Positions 59,272 through 64,000 of a stretch of 64,000 nt of DNA are shown piece after piece. Under the pieces are notes generated by a model, which saw only the letters and a program-made list of their open reading frames with translations, searched no databases and was not told where the DNA came from. The DNA comes from Nematopogon swammerdamellus (Eukaryota > Arthropoda > Insecta > Lepidoptera > Adelidae), in assembly GCA_946902875.1 (NCBI GenBank), contig OX336354.1:8591247-8655246 (forward strand), written 5' to 3'. How positions within the stretch are numbered: the stretch's first letter is position 1; every line of letters begins with the position of its first letter. The position numbers and the translations under genes are program-made.

Positions 59272-60704
59272 TAGGGTTGCCATTCGTCCGGGTTTTCCCG
59301 GACAGGGTCAGGTTTTTCTAGTGTGTCCGGGGATGACCGGGGAAGACAAATCGTTTTGTTTTGTTCAGGGGATCGATGAGAAATACAAGTTGTCAATAAA
59401 AACTGTTTCAAACATTATTCTTACTAAATATAATTTTAAAAAGTACAACTGTGTATACTTTTATAACTTACTTGGACAAGGAGAACTTTTGAGCAAAATT
59501 GGCAGCAGTGATAAATATATTTATTTATTTATTTATTTACCTTATTTTAAATCTAAGAAACATTACAGGCTTAACCTAATGCGTTCCCTAGCTTACGTCT
59601 TATACATAACATGTATTTATGCTAATTCCTTATTTAAGTACATTACTATATAACTCTTGTATTTATTCAAACTATTGCTAAATAGGTCGAACTCTGGTTC
59701 TGTCGAATTAATTTTATTTATTATATTTATAGCTCTATTCAGAGGTGAATACAACTGCAAGTTGGTCCTCGAGGGAATTGGTTGCATTAGGTCGTGGGTT
59801 CTGGCTCTTAAGTAATTGTCTGGTGAGTAAAGCTTAAATCTGTGTAAAAAGTCTGGGTTGCTTATTTTGCCATTCAGTATGCGGTAAACATACGACATGA
59901 GGGCTAAATCTCTTCTCCATTCTATAGAATTGTAGCCCACCATGCCTAATATGTATTTAGTTGGGAAGAGGTACGGGTAATAATTATACGTTTTGTAATA
60001 AAGCATTCTAATGAACTTTTTCCAATATCAGTTTGTAATTAAACTCATGCGGCGTCCAGATGATTGCGTTGCTTTCCAGTTTACTTCGTACGAATGAATT
60101 AAACAGCAGCTTTATGGAGTCAGCATTGTGAAAATCTCTCGATTGACGCAACACTACCCCCAATATTCTACTGGCGGCTTTACACACTCCCTCAATGTGA
60201 TCGTGAAACGTCAATTTGTCATCAAAAATAACCCCCAAGTCCTTGACCTGCGTATCGCGCCTCAATGATACTCCACCTAGTTGGTAATTGTGTAGTGTTG
60301 GAGCATTTTTCCTCGAGAAACTAACAATCATGCACTTATCTACATTGAAATGCAGCTTGTTAGCTAGACTCCAATAATTTACTTCATCTATGTCCCGTTG
60401 GAGAGCCAGGCAGTCGGCCCGGCTTCGAACTTCCGTGAATATTTTTAAATCATCCGCGAACAACAAACACAGCGCAACCCTAATCACAAACGTGATTAAT
60501 ATATGACAACATAACATAAAACAAGATAAATATTTGAGCGCTGTGCCTAGTGCCATATGACATAATTCGGTTGCTACCTAAAACTTAATAAATGTTCAAA
60601 TATTAAATCTTCGCATTTTTATTTGCGTCCGGGGTTTTGCCCCAATAGTCAGGGTTTTTTAGTTTGCTGGTCCTCCTTTCAAGAATTTGGATATGGCAAC
60701 CCTA
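59272..60704. mobile_element. hAT-type element split by a LINE
   Basis: TAGGGTTGCCAT at the left and ATGGCAACCCTA at the right are flanked by CTGCCGAG (59264-59271, 60705-60712), an 8-bp duplication typical of hAT elements. Inside the ends, GTCCGGG/CCCCGGAC and AGGGTCAGG/AGTCAGGG tracts echo each other. About 1 kb of LINE sequence lies within. Confidence 0.85.
59617..60510 (-). pseudogene. LINE reverse-transcriptase fragment with FADDLK box, frameshifted
   Basis: The minus-strand frame ending at 60008 contains LLFADDLKIF (the palm catalytic box, the YADD equivalent). LHFNVDKCMIVSFSR, the GVSLRRDTQVKDLGVIFDDKL segment (LGV.FD..L.F..HI) and SIKLLFNSFVRSKLESNAIIW follow. These are reverse-transcriptase motifs downstream of the palm in jockey/CR1-type LINEs. 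At about 60007 a one-base frameshift moves the reading into a second frame, 59617-60006 (MLYYKTYNYYPYLFPTKYI, ...RRDLALMSYVYRILNG, ...LYSPLNRAINIIN), which is the natural C-terminal continuation. Residues before the FADD box near 60480-60556 are degenerate. An ATTT-repeat at 59517-59545 is probably its 3' tail. Confidence 0.85.
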
Positions 60705-60712
60705 CTGCCGAG

Positions 60713-61639
60713 GTACTCCACCAGCGCACGCTATGCTAGTACTACGTATTTGGTGCCACCAGCAGCGCCGGGGGGTCCAAAGCAAATATGTCTGGAATGC
60801 AAAATTTTGCATCTATATGGTTTTCTTTGGCCCCGCCACCCCCTGGTATGCTGGAGACCTTGAAGTGGTTTTCGTTGAACTTAGCGTTAGTCCATTGAGT
60901 TTTGAGAGATGTTGCAAGATTGGGGTTCTACATTTGCATTCTGGAACTGCTAACATCAAGCAACCATTAATACTATTCTTAATTCTAAAAGATTAACCTA
61001 CTACATACTTTGCCTACTACGCTCACACGATCCGCTTGACTGTAGTCGGCGAGAGCTTCAAACCCCACACGTTCTTCATTAAAAAAAAAACGGTCAAGCG
61101 AGTCGAACTCGCATGGATAGGGTTCCGTACCATCCCGTTTACGTGTCAATTTTAATACTTAGGAATTTCGTCGTTCTATAAGGGGTTCACTATTTTCCTC
61201 TTTTGAGGTACGAAAGCCTAAAAACAGGTTAAGCGCCACTCACCGTCGCCATTACTGCTCGCGGGGGATGCGGAGCTGTGTGGGGGTGTGTGGAGTGTGT
61301 TGTGTGAGCAGGAGAAGGGTGGGAGATGACGTGAGGGCAGACGTGTTCGAATGGCGTGCATGATGTTGTTAAAATAAAAAAGGAGCATTCTTAACTTTTC
61401 GGAAAAGGTGGACAGGGCGTGAAGACATTCTCCCAGGTGTACTATATATACTATACTATAACAGACTGTACCAGAAAAGCATCGAATTCTGATCTGTCTA
61501 CATATACATACAGAGCATCTGTCTCTACAGTGAAGTAGGTAACTGTATCATCAGTTGCGAGGACCTCGTTATCATCGTCCTTTTAAAATTTTTATTGTGA
61601 CCCTTTTGAGTAGGAAAAGAACCTATATTCTTAAAAAAT
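60713..61639. other. Unique sequence plus one repeat fragment, no gene
   Basis: A partial 'GGGTTCCGTA' family copy lies at 61083-61225. G-rich GTGTGTGG sequence lies near 61275-61325. No gene was recognised. Confidence 0.4.
61083..61225 (+). repeat. 'GGGTTCCGTA' family, partial copy
   Basis: An A run and CGGTCAAGCGAGTCGAACTC, then AGGGTTCCGTACCAT and later TTGAGGTACG, match the leader and start of the repeats at 30108 and 24588. Confidence 0.6.
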
Positions 61640-62033
61640 ATATTTATTTTTATGGAAACTGACACGGTTCGCTACACCAGCGACAACATCCGTGATGTCA
61701 GCCCATAACACCGGGTGAACTAGGTGCCATGTCAGTGCTTCCCTTCATTGCATGTCAGCTACACTGATTAGCTACCAGCTGAACTGGACGGAAAACACGA
61801 ACCATTTACATAGCCGTTTCGGCCGACGTTTCGTTCAGTGCGGTGGTACCAACCCGGCCGAGATAGACCCTACCACCTAGTAAGGTAAGAATAGAAGGGA
61901 CCTACAGTTTAACGTGGAATCCGAACCACGGTCAGCCTCCAACGGTCGAGCGGTCATCCATCCAAGTACTGACCGCGCCCAGGGTTGCTTAATAATAGTC
62001 GACCGACCGCACTACTGAGCTACCGAGGCTGAC
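61640..62033 (-). mobile_element. 5S-rRNA-headed SINE (HaSE3-like), near-complete
   Basis: The minus strand starts GTCAGCCTCGGTAGCTCAGT. It then carries the 5S rRNA internal-control sequence TTAAGCAACCCTGGGCGCGG, followed directly by TCAGTACTTGGATGGATGAC (plus-strand positions 61951-61993). A head-closing stem pairs GTCAGCCTC with GAGGCTGAC. Next come the body hairpin (61913-61930), CTGTAGGTCCCTTC, GGTTGGTACCACCGCACTGA and the 3' part ending ...GTGTCAGTTTCCAT before an A-rich tail. GGTAGCTCAGTAGTGCGG near the 5' end also looks like a tRNA A-box. No clear target duplication was found. Confidence 0.85.
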
Positions 62034-62999
62034 ATCTATTCATGTGTAACAAGCTATCCGAGGTCCCATCAGCCACTCTTCTAGACTTTTCTCCAATGAA
62101 AATTTGAAAATTCAGCAATAACAAGAAGACATTTCTAGCACATTAAATTTGTATGCAACCACGAGACGAACCATTTGTGTTGTATTAAGTCATCAAGCTG
62201 CAAGCTAGTATTGAAAAGAGAAAATGTAAATATCCCAAAATAATTCTCATCAGAAATGTGACGTCATTACAAAAAGGTCAAAGGTGGATTGCGATCCACT
62301 TGGCATATTTCTGATTCAAATTGCTTTTGAACTACAGGAAATTGAAATCATCTCTAATAAATTATGTTCAATTTGCTTATTGTTCACAAAATATAATATT
62401 TCCAATAACGAAATATTAAATATCTCCCTATTTCAACCAAGAATGGTGGATATGGTTGATTTTACATATAATTTATTTCCTATTTATTTGGTATACCAGA
62501 ACAAAACTGGCGAAATGGAATTCCTTTCTCACGGGAAATGGAATTGGCCCAACTGTTTGCACAGGAGACCTCGGCTCGGAATGTATTTGCCATGTTCATA
62601 TAAGGCTTGCAAGAACTCTACGCTTACACGATTCAGATGTCTCTCTCAATCAAAATGAAATCTTTGGATATTCTGTGGAAATTGACAATGTGCGTACATG
62701 ATCTAGGATTGCTAATGATTTTACATATAGTTACAACGTCAATAACCACGAGTCCTCTCGAACTCCAGGGCGTGTGAGCTAATTTGACTATTAACTGGCA
62801 ACTGCCGGCCTATGTCTTCACCAAAGCCGGCCAGTGACAGTGTAGATAACGTCATATTCCATCGCAGGGGCTTTATGGACCATTAGATGGTTAATTGAAC
62901 AGGAGCTTAACGTAGGTTTCGGCCACTGGCAGACGCGGGCCCGTTAGGTGGGCGACTTGTGTTGAACACTTCGGTATATGAGAGTAATATATCTCTCAC
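62034..62999. other. Unique sequence, no gene called
   Basis: Two overlapping plus-strand frames (62284-62658 and 62456-62701) are the longest here. Neither has a recognised motif, and they compete for the same DNA. Confidence 0.4.
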
Positions 63000-63228
63000 T
63001 AGCTTTTGCCCGTGGCTTTGCTTCGGGTGACTTTTTTCTCACAGCTCAGGCCGCCGATGATCTAGTGTTATGATTTATAGCCACCTTGAGAAGTGACAGA
63101 ATGTAACAGTGAAAACCGCACGTAAATCGATAAAGTGGTTCTCGAGTTATAAGGATATTAATATATTGACGTACGTTACACTGCCCTGTTGCCGGTCGCC
63201 CGTAGAAACTTCGCTTTATTTATTAGGA
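63000..63228 (-). repeat. Old RTE-type 3'-end repeat, copy 2
   Basis: CTAGCTTTTGCCCGTGGCTT marks the RTE-like terminus on the minus strand. The rest aligns with 9232-9488, including TTCTCGAGTTATAAG and CCCGTAGAAACTTCGCTTTA. Confidence 0.7.
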
Positions 63229-63238
63229 TGCTTAACCC

Positions 63239-63311
63239 TGGCATTTTTAGGGTTTCGGATAAAAAAATGCCACAAAATAACCTTTATAGCGAGATTCTCT
63301 ATAAAGGTTAT
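63239..63311. repeat. Two adjacent hairpins
   Basis: TGGCATTTTT pairs with AAAAATGCCA (63239-63272). ATAACCTTTATAG pairs with CTATAAAGGTTAT around a 9-base loop (63277-63311). Confidence 0.8.
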
Positions 63312-64000
63312 ATTATTCTAGTCTTATGTGTCTGTGTGTTCATTCCTATGTCGTTCGTTATGCCGTAGGGTTTTATATATTTTTTAAAAGTTTAAGGCCA
63401 GACGCAGTTTTTTAAACCTTAAGGATCGGACACCATGCATCAGGATAACCAATTCGGTTACCCTATTTTATCTATTAGCCATCACGAGAACAGGCGACTA
63501 GATGGTTGACACTCGAACAGTGACACTTGAACAATATTTGGAATACAGCTTGAACACACGGGGCAGAGGTTGTAGCCTATTTTCGTTCAGTCGTCGTCAT
63601 TAGGGATCGTGTAAGTGAACTCTTTCGGGGCCGGAAAGTTTTCTGGTACGTAAGTTTATTGGCTAACTTTAACTAATATCCACATCTCAACAGCGTTCTA
63701 CCTTTCGGTCTTGCTTTCTGCGAGACCGAAGCCCGCGAGAGAGAGGGTGACGCGAGGCCGAAAGTCGAGCGATTGTTCTCGAAGGGTGCAGGAGAATAGG
63801 AGACGTTTGTCCGCGGCGGTGTCTGCGGGCAGCAGAGTCGCATTTCCAGCAGAATGTGGGCGTTTAATTATGATCGCGATTAAGACATCGCCGCACAGTA
63901 TACGAATGCCTGTTATTACGAGCTCATTATTCCAAAATCTGAAGTTTTTTAAATCCAATAAATCACAGTTCAAATGAAAGCCAGATAGATGTCTATTAAA
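63312..64000. other. Unique sequence, no gene recognised
   Basis: Two fully overlapping frames on opposite strands at 63698-63977 lack domains. Nothing else was seen up to the window end. Confidence 0.45.

Noticed and set aside
61951..61993. 5S rRNA gene
   Set aside because: Only the internal control region and a closing stem are 5S-like. The 5' half differs and the sequence continues into a SINE body.
62284..62701. Two overlapping plus-strand frames (124 and 81 residues)
   Set aside because: Both use the same DNA in different frames and neither resembles a known protein.

Overview
This window looks like noncoding, transposon-rich nuclear DNA from a moth or butterfly. No intact host protein-coding gene, rRNA gene, functional tRNA gene or CRISPR array could be supported. 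The lepidopteran assignment is an inference. It rests on the repeats: tRNA- and 5S-rRNA-headed SINEs resembling the HaSE1/HaSE3 families described from Helicoverpa, RTE-type 3' ends ending in GCGGG..AGCTAGT, jockey/CR1-like LINE C-termini, short retroelements with (TATG)n tails, and many small inverted-repeat DNA transposons. Almost every open frame is short, lacks a recognisable domain, or lies inside a repeat. The few protein fragments that can be recognised come from retroelements.

Layout. 1-20.6 kb is ordinary intergenic or intronic sequence studded with foldback elements (2.08, 4.0, 10.7, 12.3 kb), TA-flanked MITEs (7.8 and 15.5 kb), a hAT-type element with a perfect 8-bp target duplication (11.6 kb), LINE fragments (4.5, 6.4, 10.3, 13.7 kb), a gypsy-like gag scrap (17.0 kb) and a full-length tRNA-headed SINE with an 8-bp target duplication (19.16-19.56 kb). 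20.69-21.75 kb is bounded by short terminal inverted repeats and contains a very CpG-rich block.

23,695-40,462 is one 8,384-bp unit present twice, head to tail. The copies join with no filler, and I found only one difference (23,703 G / 32,087 T) at the left edge. Each copy carries a short retroelement with a 15-bp target duplication, a hAT MITE with an 8-bp target duplication, a 5S-headed SINE and a foldback element. It is either a very recent duplication or an assembly artefact.

40.5-58 kb is mostly unique DNA. It has tandem minisatellites (42.2 and 43.5 kb), a MITE (44.3 kb), LINE scraps (41.6, 46.3, 54.5 kb) and, from about 46.8 to 58.5 kb, a run of GCC/GGC-rich patches, several followed at once by TTAATTAA-type tracts. 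This looks more like regulatory DNA of a large gene than coding sequence. 58.6-62 kb is again repeat-dense: a short retroelement inserted into an older repeat, a hAT element split by a LINE reverse-transcriptase remnant, and a second near-complete 5S-headed SINE.

There is no operon-like or pathway logic here. The elements relate to one another as nested insertions that give a relative age order, and as copies that can be compared. The most informative comparisons are a SINE body hairpin whose stem changes on both sides between copies, and short retroelements sharing one 5' head but carrying unrelated 3' tails.
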